This document shows positions 11,556 through 21,838 of a stretch of 64,000 bases of DNA, one piece after another. The notes beneath the pieces are model-generated. The model saw nothing but the letters and a program-made list of their open reading frames with translations, was not told the origin of the DNA and made no database searches. The stretch comes from Chrysopilus asiliformis (taxonomy: Eukaryota > Arthropoda > Insecta > Diptera > Rhagionidae). Position numbers and translations under genes: made by a program. The stretch's first letter is position 1. Each line of letters begins with the position of its first letter. Where the stretch lies: assembly GCA_964034945.1 (NCBI GenBank), contig OZ035962.1:48849931-48913930 (forward strand), read 5' to 3'.

Positions 11556-12943
11556 TAGAGCCTCCAAAAATTGTTAAAATTGTTGAAACAACAATTTTAA
11601 CAATTTTTCACCTGTTTTGAAAAAACAACAATTTTTAACCTTCCTTTGAATAACTAACAATTTATCACCTTGTCTATGACAGCAGACAACGGAAATAAAG
11701 AAGTTTTACCGTCTGTTAACACTTTTTACAGCAAAATTAGTGTCAAATTAGTGTCAAATTAATTTTGCAAAAAATTAGAGACGTAATCGGCGAAAGTCCA
11801 ATATATTTTATTTGTGACGAAACTATATTTTATTTGTGACGCACTTAATGTTTTGGTTGGAAAATTGAATGGCAAACCGTCAATTCCAATGTTGCTCAGC
11901 ACAATTTATCTGGAAAAAACAAACAACACCACGGTGCAACAAGGGTTGCTCAAAGCGTCCACAACGTTATATGGCGCCGATATACCTTTCGAAGGAGTAT
12001 GGCTTTTAATCACGGACCAAGCTCCGTACATGATCAAAGCTGGAAAAGGATTAAAAGTAATACTTCCAAATTTAAAGCAAGTGACTTGTTTGATGCATGG
12101 ATTAAACAGAGTTTCTGAGGTAATAAAGGATCAAAACCTTCTGGCAAATAGATTCATATCAAAAATTAAAGCCGTTCTATCTAAGTCACACGTTCGTCGT
12201 CAAAAGTATTCGGAAATATGCCGTTTACCGTTTCCCCCCGATGTAATCGAAATCCGCTAGAATACTTGGCTAAATGCTGCATTTTTTTATGCCGAAAATT
12301 TTTCTGATATAAAAACATTTGTCCTTGCATTAGACCAAGATTCGAAAGCTGTCGAAAAGTTGCAAGACTGTATCGATACGGCTGAACTTCAGGAACAACT
12401 GTTAAAAATCCATCATTTTAAATTTTTAACGGAAGCTATAACGCGTTTGGAGAAACGAGAAATGACTGTGCAGGAGCAATTAACAATTTTATCATCCACC
12501 AAAAGCAAACTAAGTGGTGTTGAGCTAACCAAGCTAAATGATGTCTTGTCGAAAAATCCCAACGTTAATTTTTTTGAAAATTTGCCGGTGGATCAGCAAA
12601 TTTATTTTAAATATGCACCATTAACATCAGTTGATGCAGAAAGGTCTTTTTTCGATTTACAAACACATTTTGTCCGATAGACGTTATTCTCTCACAGAAT
12701 CAAATCTAGGAATGCTTAATGTCATTTAATACAATAACTTTGTAAATGTAAACGAATAAAGAAAATTTAATATAGTTTTTCATTTATTTGATTTTTTACT
12801 ATGTAATCCATCTTCTATATTCCCATTTACATATTTTATAGAATTAATTGATTTAACAATTTTTCTAACAATTTTTGGCCCTTTTTTCTAACAATTTAAC
12901 AACAATTTTTCCTAATTTTATTTAACAATTTTTGGAGGCTCTA
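11556..12943 (+). mobile_element. hAT-A DNA transposon, complete termini
   Basis: Terminal inverted repeats TAGAGCCTCCAAAAATTGTT (11556) and its complement ending GGAGGCTCTA (12943). The flanking 8-bp duplications are CTTATTAT (11548-11555) and CTTATTAC (12944-12951), one mismatch. The 8-bp duplication and the transposase remnant inside place it in hAT. Subterminal AACAATTTTT-type repeats occur in both orientations. Confidence 0.85.
11772..12729 (+). pseudogene. hAT-A transposase, broken
   Basis: Partial hAT transposase lacking the N-terminal BED region. Upstream frame: IRDVIGESPIYFICDE, where YFICD resembles the segment with the first catalytic Asp. A short duplication follows, and the main frame runs from 11814 (no ATG; GTG) with LITDQAPYMIKAGK. 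TAG 12258-12260 interrupts the frame and reading resumes (NTWLNAAFFYAENF). The C-terminal dimerisation motif SVDAERSF at ~12630 is followed by a frameshift in a T-run near 12645-12652. Beyond it another frame gives the family-typical KHILSDRRYSLTESNLGML up to TAA 12727-12729. Inactive. Confidence 0.85.
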
Positions 12944-12951
12944 CTTATTAC

Positions 12952-13689
12952 TGATCACTAATTGGGGCGTAATTGCACCCATAATTCCTAGGACTTCATT
13001 TATTGTGTTAATTACCAATAGGGTTTACCCAAAAATATCCTTGATTAACCATTTTATAATCGCCATATGTTGCAGGTAAATTTTTAAGTCGTAGCAATAA
13101 AATAATGGTCTTAATCTGGGTTCATAATTTCCCTTATCTAAAAATACCAATTAAATTTTTTTTATTGGTTTCTCTTAATAAGTTTTTACCAAAATAAAAA
13201 ACAATTTTTAGTCCTCAAATATATTTGAAATAAATAAAACTATAATTTACAATTCAGTCAAAATCAGTTTTGTCAGGTAAAAAAAATAACTCCAACCATG
13301 ATTTTAATATTGTTTACTGTATTTTCCGCGCACATTTCCACAACATCCTATATGGTTTTCTAGGTGTCAAAATGTGTCTTCTATCAGGTAAAAAAATTTT
13401 CAGCTTATCGTCGCTTAGCGGCCATTTTTTATTTTCAATATTTATACAAATTTTTTATGAAAATTTATGTACTTTACAAAATATATCACAATTAAGCCCA
13501 AGGTCAACACATCTGGTTCCTTTTTTCCCCATTTTAAAGCTAATTCTAACAGTTTGTAAGTTTAAGTGGAAAGATAAGGAAATGGTAGCTTTTTAAAGTT
13601 CATAAAAAATATTGAAAATCAATAAATCTATTTCGAGTTTGCATAGTGCCCCGTTTTCCCAAAAAAAATTATCAAAATAACGTTTGTGT
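12952..13689. other. Unassigned A+T-rich DNA
   Basis: No recognised gene or terminal repeat; a 108-codon open frame at 13270-13596 shows no family resemblance and is probably chance. Confidence 0.3.
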
Positions 13690-13858
13690 TATCCTTACAG
13701 GACCTTTCGTTTCGAATTTTTAAAATCTAACATAGCTAAAAATCTGCACCTGGCAGTGCGCGGATCATCAAAAACCGCATAAAAATCGGTCGAGTTTTTG
13801 AGTTTATTAATCTGATATACCTACATACATACCAACATCCATTTTTTTTATATATAGA
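13690..13858 (-). mobile_element. Helitron H1 5' fragment, minus strand
   Basis: Carries one partial internal unit (CCTTACAGGACCTTTCG), the 5' block and a terminal TATATATAGA. Its complement is the TC start, at 13858, flanked by T. The 3' half is missing. Confidence 0.75.
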
Positions 13859-14154
13859 TATAAAAAAGTACTTTGTTTTACTAAAAACTAGGCACAATTT
13901 TTGGAATTTTTGTTGTCAATGCGTTGTTTTTGTCGAATACCATCCATACGCCATCCGACAGTGCAGTTTAGGACTTTTTAGAAGCTTAATTTTCGTCTGG
14001 GGTATTATAAAACATGTGTTGATCGATTAATCGATTATTAATGACGATTAAATCCAAAATCTATTAAAAATATTTCGAATATTCGATTTATTAATTTTAT
14101 TGCCATCTCTAAAACTGAGGTTCGTCCAAAGTCAGTCAATTAGTTGAAAAAGAA

Positions 14155-14210
14155 ATCTGGAAAAACCAAGCAAGCGTTGCAGCGTTGCAGCTTGCTTGGT
14201 TTTTCCAGAT
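14155..14210. repeat. Perfect 21-bp inverted repeat with 14-bp loop
   Basis: ATCTGGAAAAACCAAGCAAG(C) at 14155-14175 is exactly complementary to 14190-14210. The loop holds GTTGCAGCGTTGCA. It lies 80 bp before the putative Rep-helicase promoter. Confidence 0.9.
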
Positions 14211-14290
14211 GACTTTTCCAACTTTTTGGCAGAAATGGGTGGAGCCAGGTATAAACAAGTACAAACACCTATGTTAAGACGCTAGGAGGA

Positions 14291-14327
14291 TATAAATACT
14301 AGAGAACCAAGGAGTAATAAATCAGTT
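14291..14327 (+). promoter_or_regulatory. Candidate TATA/Inr promoter for Helitron Rep-helicase gene
   Basis: TATAAATA at 14291-14298 and an arthropod-type initiator TCAGTT at 14322-14327. The distance from the first T of TATA to the A of the initiator is 33 bp, the usual spacing. The leader to ATG 14606 holds two to three copies of TTGTAGAAGTGAGAAAAGTA. Function is inferred from spacing alone. Confidence 0.5.
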
Positions 14328-14605
14328 GTTAAAAGTCAGTCGACTAGGTTACAACAAAAAGTAGAAAATTTTGAAAGTGATTTTTGAAGGTGAAGGAAAT
14401 TACCTGTAAAAATTGTAGAAGTGAGAAAAGTAACATTGAGCAATTGTAGAAGTGAGAAAAGTAACATTGTAGAAGTGAGAAAAGTAAGCAGACAAATAAA
14501 AAAAGGTTATAGTGAGCAAGTGAATAAGAGTAAAAGCAGAAATTGGAACATCAAGGAAATCAGAAAATCAAAGGAAAAAGTAAATAATAAAGATTTTAGT
14601 TTTTC

Positions 14606-15766
14606 ATGACAATTAAGGCATCGTCAACGAACATTAAGCACTGGAAATTAAGTACCGGAAATTATTTGAAATTTGAAATGCCATTCAAAAAATCAAACAT
14701 TGGAAGATCAACCAGACATACGCGGCAATTGTCAGCCAATAGATCTGCTGAAACATCTGAAGAGCGAATCACACGCCAAGAAACTGAGCGGATCAGAGCC
14801 TCTACTTCAAGAGCTGCTCAAACATCAGAAGAGCGAGACGCACGTCGGGAAACTGACCGGATCAGAGCCTCTACTTCAAGAGCTGCTCAAACATCTGAAG
14901 AGCGAGACTCACGTCGGGAAACTGACCGGATCAGAGCCTCTACTTCAAGAGCTGCTCAAACATCTGAAGAGCGAGACTCACGTCAGGAAACTGAACGGAT
15001 CAGAGCCTCTACTTCAAGAGCTGCTCAAACATCTGAAGAGCGAGACTCACGTCGGGAAACTGAACGGATCAGAGCCTCTACTTCAAGAGCTGCTCAAACA
15101 TCTGAAGAGCGAGACTCACGTCAGGAAACTGAACGGATCAGAGCCTCTACTTCAAGAGCTGCTCAAACATCTGAAGAGCGAGACTCACGTCGCGAAACTG
15201 AACGGATCAGAGCCTCTACTTCAAGAGCTGCTCAAACATCTGAAGAGCGAGACTCACGTCAGGAAACTGAACGGATCAGAGCCTCTACTTCAAGAGCTGC
15301 TCAAACATCTGAAGAGCGAGACTCACGTCGCGAAACTGAACGGATCAGAGCCTCTACTTCAAGAGCTGCTCAAACATCTGAAGAGCGAGACTCACGTCAG
15401 GAAACTGAACGGATCAGAGCCTCTACTTCAAGAGCTGCTCAAACATCTGAAGAGCGAGACTCACGTCGGGAAACTGAACGGATCAGAGCCTCTACATCAA
15501 GAGCTGCTCAAACATCTCAAGAGCGAGACTCACGTCGGGAATCTGATCGGATCAGAGCCTCTACTTCAAGAGCTGCTGAAACATCTGAAGAGCGGGACGC
15601 GCGCCGGGAAACTGAACGCTCACGGCGCAGTCAATCAAGAATGAGAATCGATCTCAAGAAAGCCGTGTTCAATTACGATAAAGACTACGATTACAGTAGT
15701 AATCGCCATGTTGTCATTGGTAAAATGACTAATTTGTGCTCTCATTGTGGCGCTAAGAAATTTTAA
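14606..15766 (+). CDS. Helitron Rep-helicase N-terminal part with 23-residue repeats
   Basis: N-terminal region of an autonomous-type Helitron protein. After ~48 residues it consists of about twelve 23-residue repeats (TSEERDSRQETERIRASTSRAA type), very rich in Arg, Glu, Ser and Thr. A Cys-containing segment follows (TNLCSHCGAKKF). The frame stops at TAA 15764-15766 but continues in the same frame as RETPGMCC into the Rep ORF at 15782. The stop is therefore a nonsense change inside one larger gene. The repeats probably form a charged, disordered or helical tail; their role is unknown. Promoter-like elements lie 280-315 bp upstream. Confidence 0.8.
   Translation: MTIKASSTNIKHWKLSTGNYLKFEMPFKKSNIGRSTRHTRQLSANRSAETSEERITRQETERIRASTSRAAQTSEERDARRETDRIRASTSRAAQTSEERDSRRETDRIRASTSRAAQTSEERDSRQETERIRASTSRAAQTSEERDSRRETERIRASTSRAAQTSEERDSRQETERIRASTSRAAQTSEERDSRRETERIRASTSRAAQTSEERDSRQETERIRASTSRAAQTSEERDSRRETERIRASTSRAAQTSEERDSRQETERIRASTSRAAQTSEERDSRRETERIRASTSRAAQTSQERDSRRESDRIRASTSRAAETSEERDARRETERSRRSQSRMRIDLKKAVFNYDKDYDYSSNRHVVIGKMTNLCSHCGAKKF
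14751..15615 (+). repeat. 69-bp coding minisatellite (12+ units) with 138-bp higher order
   Basis: Units start at 14751, 14820, 14889 and every 69 bp to 15579. Central units alternate CGTCAGG and CGTCGCG/CGTCGGG variants, giving a 138-bp dimer period. Sixty-nine is divisible by three, so a second frame also stays open across the array (14673-15644). Confidence 0.95.
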
Positions 15767-15781
15767 AGAGAAACGCCTGGC

Positions 15782-17329
15782 ATGTGTTGCTCCAATGGCA
15801 AAGTCAATTTGCCACCACTGGCTGAGCCACCAGAACCACTTTCAACTTATGTGGCTGGAACTAAACGGGAGTCCAAACATTTTCTACAACATATTCGGAA
15901 ATACAACTCATGCTTTCAAATGACATCGTTTGGAGCGACGAATATTGTAAAATATGGTAATTTCATGCCTACATTCAAAGTCCAAGGACAAGTGTATCAT
16001 CAGATTGGTTCACTTCTTCCTGCGCCCGAAGAAGATGCACAGTTTTTGCAAATATATTTCATGGACAATGTCGAGGAAGAGATTGATCGACGATGTGCAT
16101 TTAGTGTAACAACAGATCGGAAAATTATTGCTGAATTGCGAGCATTATTCCACGAGCACAACTGTTTGGTCCAAGATTTCAAATCCGCATTAGAAAATGT
16201 AAGAGCAGATGACTTTAAAATCATTATCAGGGCAGATAAAACGCCGTTGAATGAGCATGAAAGACGCTTCAATGCTCCAACGGCCCCTGAAGTAGCAGCT
16301 GTAATTGTCGGAACAGAAATTAACCGACGAGATATTGTTATAAGCAGACGAGATCAAACCAAGCAACGTGTTGCTGAAACACACCGATCGTACGATGCAC
16401 TTCAATATCCCATACTGTTTCCGCGTGGAGAAGACGGATATCATCTCGAATTGTATCAAACTCATCCCGTCACAGGTGCTACGACAACGAAAAAAATCAG
16501 TTGTATGGATTTTTATGCATATCGTATTATGATTCGAGCACAACAATCTAACCACATCCTGAAGTGTCGTCAACTTTTCCAACAATTCATCGTTGATATG
16601 TACGCTAAAGTCGAAAGCGAACGACTGAATTACATTCGTTACAATCAATCGAAACTTCGAGTCGAACAGTATATTCATTTACGAGATGCTATTGCGAATG
16701 ATGGAACAGTTACTGACATTGGACAAAAGGTTATACTTCCGGCTTCGTATACTGGAAGTCCAAGACACATGCACGAATATGCTCAGGATGCTCTGACATA
16801 TGTTCGCAAGTATGGACGTCCAGATCTTTTCATCACGTTCACATGCAATCCATCTTGGATCGAAATCAAAGATTTACTTCTGCCTGGCCAGCAACCATCC
16901 CATCGGCATGACCTCACAGCGAGAGTTTTCAAACAAAAATTGATACATTTTATCGATCTCATCACTAACAGCCATATATACGGAGAAACTCGCTGCTGGA
17001 TGTATTCGATTGAATGGCAGAAAAAAGGTTTACCACATGCACATATCTTAATTTGGTTGGTTGAAAAAATTCTTCCTACTCAAATTGACGATATCATTAC
17101 TGCTGAGCTGCCCGATCCGGAAGAAGATCCAGAATTATTTAAAAGCGTGAAAAAACATATGATTCACGGACCATGTGGACCACACAACCCTCATTCGCCA
17201 TGCATGAAAGATGGAAAAACACCAAAAATTATCCACGTCAGATGCTCCAAGAAACGCAAACTGGTGGCGATGGTTATCCGCTGTACAGACGACGAAAACC
17301 AGATGATGGGGGACACACAGCAACTATAA
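15782..17329 (+). CDS. Helitron Rep (HUH endonuclease) domain ORF
   Basis: Middle part of the Helitron protein, in the same frame as 14606-15766. It begins with GMCCSNGKVNLPPL, the conserved pre-Rep block. It continues through HSRYDALQYPILFPRG-like sequence (HRSYDALQYPILFPRGEDGY) and DLFITFTCNPSW. It reaches the HUH metal-binding motif GLPHAHILIWL near 17027-17060. Past ~17210 the correct frame becomes the one starting at 17173. A single-base deletion around 17212-17222 (between DGK and NYPRQ) explains this, so the final ~38 residues are out-of-frame. HUH Rep nicks DNA for rolling-circle transposition; here the gene is split and presumably dead. Confidence 0.9.
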   Translation: MCCSNGKVNLPPLAEPPEPLSTYVAGTKRESKHFLQHIRKYNSCFQMTSFGATNIVKYGNFMPTFKVQGQVYHQIGSLLPAPEEDAQFLQIYFMDNVEEEIDRRCAFSVTTDRKIIAELRALFHEHNCLVQDFKSALENVRADDFKIIIRADKTPLNEHERRFNAPTAPEVAAVIVGTEINRRDIVISRRDQTKQRVAETHRSYDALQYPILFPRGEDGYHLELYQTHPVTGATTTKKISCMDFYAYRIMIRAQQSNHILKCRQLFQQFIVDMYAKVESERLNYIRYNQSKLRVEQYIHLRDAIANDGTVTDIGQKVILPASYTGSPRHMHEYAQDALTYVRKYGRPDLFITFTCNPSWIEIKDLLLPGQQPSHRHDLTARVFKQKLIHFIDLITNSHIYGETRCWMYSIEWQKKGLPHAHILIWLVEKILPTQIDDIITAELPDPEEDPELFKSVKKHMIHGPCGPHNPHSPCMKDGKTPKIIHVRCSKKRKLVAMVIRCTDDENQMMGDTQQL

Positions 17330-19809
17330 AAATCAATAACGTTGATTTTGAAATTGATAATCAATGGATTGTGCCATACTCTCCTATTCTTTCCAAATCA
17401 TTCAATGCGCATATTAACGTGGAGGCCTGCAATTCGGTTAAATCTATTAAATACATATGTAAATATGTTAATAAAGGCAGCGATATGGCAGTTTTCGGAC
17501 TTGCGAATCCCAACGCACCCGTCAATGAAGTCGAACAATTTCAAATGGGACGTTATATTAGCAGTAATGAAGCTGTATGGAGAATCCTAGGTTTCGACAT
17601 TCATGAACGCTTTCCTGCTGTCATCCATCTTAGTGTTCACCTGGAAAACGGTCAACGAGTCTACTTCACGGAAGAGAATGCACCCGAGAGAGCTGCAGAT
17701 CCACCAAACACAACATTGACCGCTTTTTTCCAATTGTGTGCAACTGACGAATTCGCAAAAACGTTGCTATATCACGAAGTTCCCAACTATTACACTTGGA
17801 ATCAATCGACGAAGATATTTTGCAGAAGAAAACGAGGCGCGAGGCATTCTTCGATAGCTGGCATATTTTCTACTGCCACATTGGGACGAGTATATACTGT
17901 TCATCCAAATAGTGCTGAATGCTACTATTTGCGAATGCTGCTTCACGTGGTCAAAGGACCAACATCGTTTCAAGCAATCAAAACCATTGATGATCAAGTG
18001 TGTCAGACATACAGAGAAGCATGTTTCAAACTTGGTTTGCTTGAAAATGATCAACATTGGGACAATACATTGATAGAAGCATCTGAAACACGTAATGCTC
18101 ACCAAATACGAACTCTGTTCTCCATAATTTTGACAACCTGTGCGCCTTCTGGTCCCAAAGATCTATGGGGAAAACATAAAGAGAGTATGAGCGAAGACAT
18201 ACTTCTCCGAGCACGCAGAAACAACCCCGGCTTGGATGTACAGTATTCGGAAGACATTTTCAATGAAGCACTGATAACACTTGAGGATATGTGTATGTCG
18301 ATTAACAACAAAATCCTCAATCAGCTTGGACTATTTTCACCGGTACGTGACAGAAACGATGTTGTCGATAGAGACGTATTGCGAGAAAAACAATATGACG
18401 TCGATGCGCTACAGGTTTATGTTGAGGCTCAGAAAAGGCGCTTAACAAACGATCAACGACTCGCGTACGACACAGTTATGGAGCATGTACGAGGCGGAAA
18501 TGGTGGACTTCTTTTTCTTGATGCACCAGGAGGCACAGGAAAAACATTTCTTCTCAATTTCATACTCGCCGAAATTCGAATGAAGCATGAGATTGCTCTG
18601 GCTGTGGCATCATCTGGGATTGCAGCAACGCTACTTGATGGAGGACGCACGGCGCATTCGGCTCTCAAGCTACCATTGAATTTAAATCTAGCTGCAGATC
18701 CTCTTTGCAACATTGGAAAAACATCTGGGATGGCAACTGTATTGAAAACATGCCAAATCATTATTTGGGATGAATGTACCATGGCCCATAAAAAAGGGCT
18801 TGAAGCACTTGATCGTACTCTGCGAGATTTTCGAAGCGATCAACGTCAAATGGGCGGAGCTCTGATATTGCTCGCCGGTGATTTCCGTCAAACTTTGCCC
18901 GTCATTCCAAGATCAACTCCAGCAGACGAGCTTAACGCATGTCTGAAGAATTCGGCTCTCTGGCGACATGTGAAGAAAATTACACTGTCGACCAATATGC
19001 GTGTGCATTTATTTGGAGATGTTTCTGCACAAACATTTGCCAAGCAACTTTTGGATATGGGCGACGGCAAACTTCCAGTTATTTCTGAAACACAGGAGAT
19101 ATCGTTCCCACTGAATTTCTGTCAACTTCAGTCATCAATTGAAGATCTTGAAAATAAGGTTTTTCCGAACATCGCCAACAATTTCAGGAATCACGATTGG
19201 CTATGTGAGCGAGCTATCTTAGCTCCAAAAAATGATGACGTCAATGGAATTAATAATAACATTCAATTAAAAATTCCTGGTACGGTTACGAAATACAAAT
19301 CCATTGACACAGTTACAGAAGAGGATCAAGCTGTTAATTATCCAATAGAATTTCTTAATTCATTGGAGCCTGCTGGAATGCCACCGCACATATTGACATT
19401 GATAGTTGGCTCACCAAAACTGCTCCTTCGGAATCTCAACACGCCAAAGTTGTGCAACGGAACTAGACTTTCCGTTAAAAAACTGATGCCGAATGTAATT
19501 GAAGCAACAATTATTAACGGCAAATGTAAAGGAGAAGATGTGCTGATTCCGCGCATTCCAATGATTCCCACTGATTTGCCCTTCTCATTTAAACGACTAC
19601 AGTTTCCTGTGCGTCTTGCTTTCGCGATGACAATCAACAAAGCTCAAGGGCAGTCACTGCGCGTTGCCGGATTAAATTTAGAAAAACCATGTTTTTCGCA
19701 TGGTCAACTATATGTTGCTTGCTCCAGAGTAGGAACTCCAAAAACTTTGTACATCTATGCACCAAATCAGAAAACCAAAAATATTGTTTATCCCCTCGCG
19801 TTACGCTAA
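17215..19809 (+). CDS. Helitron Rep tyrosine motif and Pif1-type helicase ORF
   Basis: C-terminal part of the Helitron protein; the frame is open from 17173 and homologous from ~17215. The Rep tyrosine motif YICKYVNKGSDMAVF (~17450) provides two Tyr residues. Helicase motifs: Walker A DAPGGTGKTFLL (~18520), Walker B IIIWDECTMAHK (~18755), GDFRQTLPVI (~18880), NMRV (~18996) and the C-terminal TINKAQGQSL with QLYVACSRVG (~19630-19735). These define a superfamily 1B Pif1-like helicase. Length (~860 residues) suits a complete helicase half. It ends at TAA 19807-19809. No further breaks were seen. Confidence 0.92.
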   Translation, partial: KNTKNYPRQMLQETQTGGDGYPLYRRRKPDDGGHTATIKINNVDFEIDNQWIVPYSPILSKSFNAHINVEACNSVKSIKYICKYVNKGSDMAVFGLANPNAPVNEVEQFQMGRYISSNEAVWRILGFDIHERFPAVIHLSVHLENGQRVYFTEENAPERAADPPNTTLTAFFQLCATDEFAKTLLYHEVPNYYTWNQSTKIFCRRKRGARHSSIAGIFSTATLGRVYTVHPNSAECYYLRMLLHVVKGPTSFQAIKTIDDQVCQTYREACFKLGLLENDQHWDNTLIEASETRNAHQIRTLFSIILTTCAPSGPKDLWGKHKESMSEDILLRARRNNPGLDVQYSEDIFNEALITLEDMCMSINNKILNQLGLFSPVRDRNDVVDRDVLREKQYDVDALQVYVEAQKRRLTNDQRLAYDTVMEHVRGGNGGLLFLDAPGGTGKTFLLNFILAEIRMKHEIALAVASSGIAATLLDGGRTAHSALKLPLNLNLAADPLCNIGKTSGMATVLKTCQIIIWDECTMAHKKGLEALDRTLRDFRSDQRQMGGALILLAGDFRQTLPVIPRSTPADELNACLKNSALWRHVKKITLSTNMRVHLFGDVSAQTFAKQLLDMGDGKLPVISETQEISFPLNFCQLQSSIEDLENKVFPNIANNFRNHDWLCERAILAPKNDDVNGINNNIQLKIPGTVTKYKSIDTVTEEDQAVNYPIEFLNSLEPAGMPPHILTLIVGSPKLLLRNLNTPKLCNGTRLSVKKLMPNVIEATIINGKCKGEDVLIPRIPMIPTDLPFSFKRLQFPVRLAFAMTINKAQGQSLRVAGLNLEKPCFSHGQLYVACSRVGTPKTLYIYAPNQKTKNIVYPLALR

Positions 19810-19905
19810 ATGTTAGCATTAGTTTAAATTATTTTAAGTTTGCACAATTATATAGCGTCTGGAATAGTCAAAAATATTGTTAATTCAAGTTAATTATTTA
19901 AAAAA

Positions 19906-20089
19906 ATGTATGTAGTTCATAATCAATTTATACCAATAAAAATAATAGATTCTCATCTGTATGAGCCATCTTTCATTCTCCCACATTTTCCTACAACGAA
20001 TTATAGATTCTATAGATTACATACAAATCATTCATGTTTATTTTTATTTTTATATACAAATCATTCATGTTTATTTTTAGGACAATCTA
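19906..20089. repeat. A+T-rich spacer with short duplication
   Basis: ACAAATCATTCATGTTTATT occurs twice (20023 and 20056 region). No gene. Confidence 0.6.
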
Positions 20090-20280
20090 TCTATATATAA
20101 AAATGGATGTTTGTTTGTCTGTCTGTATGTCTGTCCGTTTGAGATTACAAAACTCAAAAACTACTGGACCGATTTTTACGCGGTTTTTTGCAAAATGATC
20201 TGTGTTGCCAGGAGCAGGTTTTTAGCTATGTAGAATTTTAAAATTCGAAACGGAAGATCCTGTAAGGATAATGAAAATAT

Positions 20281-21248
20281 CAGGGATGAAAATATTTCTC
20301 AATTTTTATATAAACTCACTTCTGATGAGGAATATTTATATCGACCAGAATAACGCTCACTTCTGATGAGGAATATTTATGTCGAGCAAAATAAAACTCA
20401 ATTCTGATGAGGAATATTTTTGCCGAGCAGAATAAAACTCTTTTTTAAAGAGATTTAAAATGTTGTGAAAAACTTATACTCAATGATAGTTGAAAAACTC
20501 CTTGAGTTGAAAAACTCTATTCGAAGAGGAATATTTATATTGAGCAAAATAAAACTCATGTCCGTCAAAACTTGTGCCGTCAAAAACTTATACACGATGT
20601 TTCTCGCTTTGTTTGATACGTGGTCTTTTTAATATTATGTTGCTTTTATGGGGTGGTGATGGGTGGATGATGGGTGGGTTAGTAGGGGGTTGGTGAGGGG
20701 GAGGGGAGGTGGTGGGGAGGGGTAGGAGAGGGGAGACCCTATCATGCTATATATTTTTAAAATGTACTCTTCCTACCTCCCCCCAGAAAAAAAGTTTCAT
20801 ACTACCACACCCCTACCTCCCCCCAGAAAATAATTTCATACAAAGTACAAAAAAAAAATATCGTTTTCATTTACTTTACAATAAATAATAATTTCTTATC
20901 ATGCATTGAAAATTATTTGAAATCGTACACTAGCCACACCATACAAAATCGAACAAATGAGTTTTTCGTCAGCTCAGCGAAATAAAACTCATTGGAACTG
21001 ATGTTTATTTACAAGAAATATTTATCTCTCATTAGAACTGATATTTATTTTCAGGAAATATTTATCTCTCATTAGAACTGATATTTATTTACAGAAAATA
21101 TTTATCTCTCTTCGTGAGTTTTTCGTCGCACAAGTAAAAATCATCTCCTTCAGAGATATTTTTTCACACAATGAAAACGTTATTAATTGTGAGTGAAACT
21201 TGAAATGAGAGATAAAAAGAGAAAAAATAACTCTTATTTTCATCTCTG
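20281..21248. mobile_element. hAT-type MITE with perfect 8-bp target duplication
   Basis: Ends CAGGGATGAAAATA (20281) and TATTTTCATCTCTG (21248) are inverted repeats with one mismatch. GAAAATAT flanks it on both sides (20273-20280, 21249-21256), interrupting an H1 unit. No transposase is encoded. Internal tandem motifs include TCTGATGAGGAATATTT and GAACTGATATTTATTT. Confidence 0.9.
20651..20740 (+). other. G-rich tract with quadruplex potential
   Basis: Inside the hAT MITE; many G-runs (GGGGG, GGGGAGGGG, GGGGAGGGG). It is followed by C-rich tandem CCTACCTCCCCCCAG at 20773-20830, its approximate complement in character. Confidence 0.6.
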
Positions 21249-21838
21249 GAAAATATCCTTTTTCTCATTTTTCCCCGGAAAAATTTGCATTATAGGGTTT
21301 TTGGGGTCGCTGATCACGAATCCGGTATTAGATTTTCAAAATTCGAAACGAAAGGTCCTGTAAGAATAATGAAAATATCCTTTTTTCCATTTTTCCCATT
21401 TTTCCCCGGAAAAATTTGCATTATAGGGTTTTTGGGGTCGCTGATCACGAATCCGGTATTAGATTTTCAAAGTTCGAAACAGAAGGTCCTGTAAGGATAA
21501 TACAAATATCCTTTTTCCGATTTTTCGCCGAAAAAATTGGTATTATGGGGTTTTTGGGGTCGCTGATCACGACTCCGGTATTAGATTTGGAAAATTTGAA
21601 ACGGAAGTTCCTGAAAGGATAACGCAAATATCCTTTATCCCCGGAAAGATTGGCATTATGTTTGGAATCGCTGATCACGAATCTGAAGTTGGATTTTCAA
21701 AATTCGAAACCAAAGATCCTGTAAGGATAAATATCCTTTTTCCCCGGAAAAATCGGCATAAGGGGTTTTTGGGGTCGTTGATCACGAATCCGTTGTTGGA
21801 ATTTCAAAATTCTAACCGTAAAGTCCTGTAAAGGTAGA
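21249..21838 (+). repeat. Helitron minisatellite, about five ~122-bp units
   Basis: Units share TTTTTGGGGTCGCTGATCAC, GAATCCGGTATTAGATTTTC and GGTCCTGTAAGGATAA. The short open frames across it are periodic artefacts. Confidence 0.9.

Larger units (their letters stand above)
14225..19905 (+). mobile_element. Autonomous-type Helitron body, ends not determined
   Basis: The Rep-helicase gene with its leader and 3' flank forms one element. A clear TC start and CTRR end specific to it were not identified. A non-autonomous H1 5' end begins downstream at 20090 in the same orientation, so the two could be one compound element. Coordinates are approximate. Confidence 0.5.

Noticed and set aside
13270..13596. 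108-codon open frame
   Set aside because: Hydrophobic, Phe-rich composition from A+T-rich DNA, no motif, and flanked by repeats.
14673..15644. Second open frame of 323 codons across the 69-bp repeats
   Set aside because: It is the out-of-frame shadow of the Rep N-terminal repeats; openness follows from repeat length divisible by three.
16190..16678. 162-codon minus-strand open frame opposite Helitron Rep
   Set aside because: Antisense shadow of the Rep ORF, which has clear conserved motifs.
21285..21622. Repeated MHYRVFGVADHESGIRFSKF-type small proteins (also 25.5, 26.4, 31.0-31.4, 41.0 kb)
   Set aside because: They recur on the period of the Helitron minisatellite, in either strand, with no start context or end; repeat artefact.
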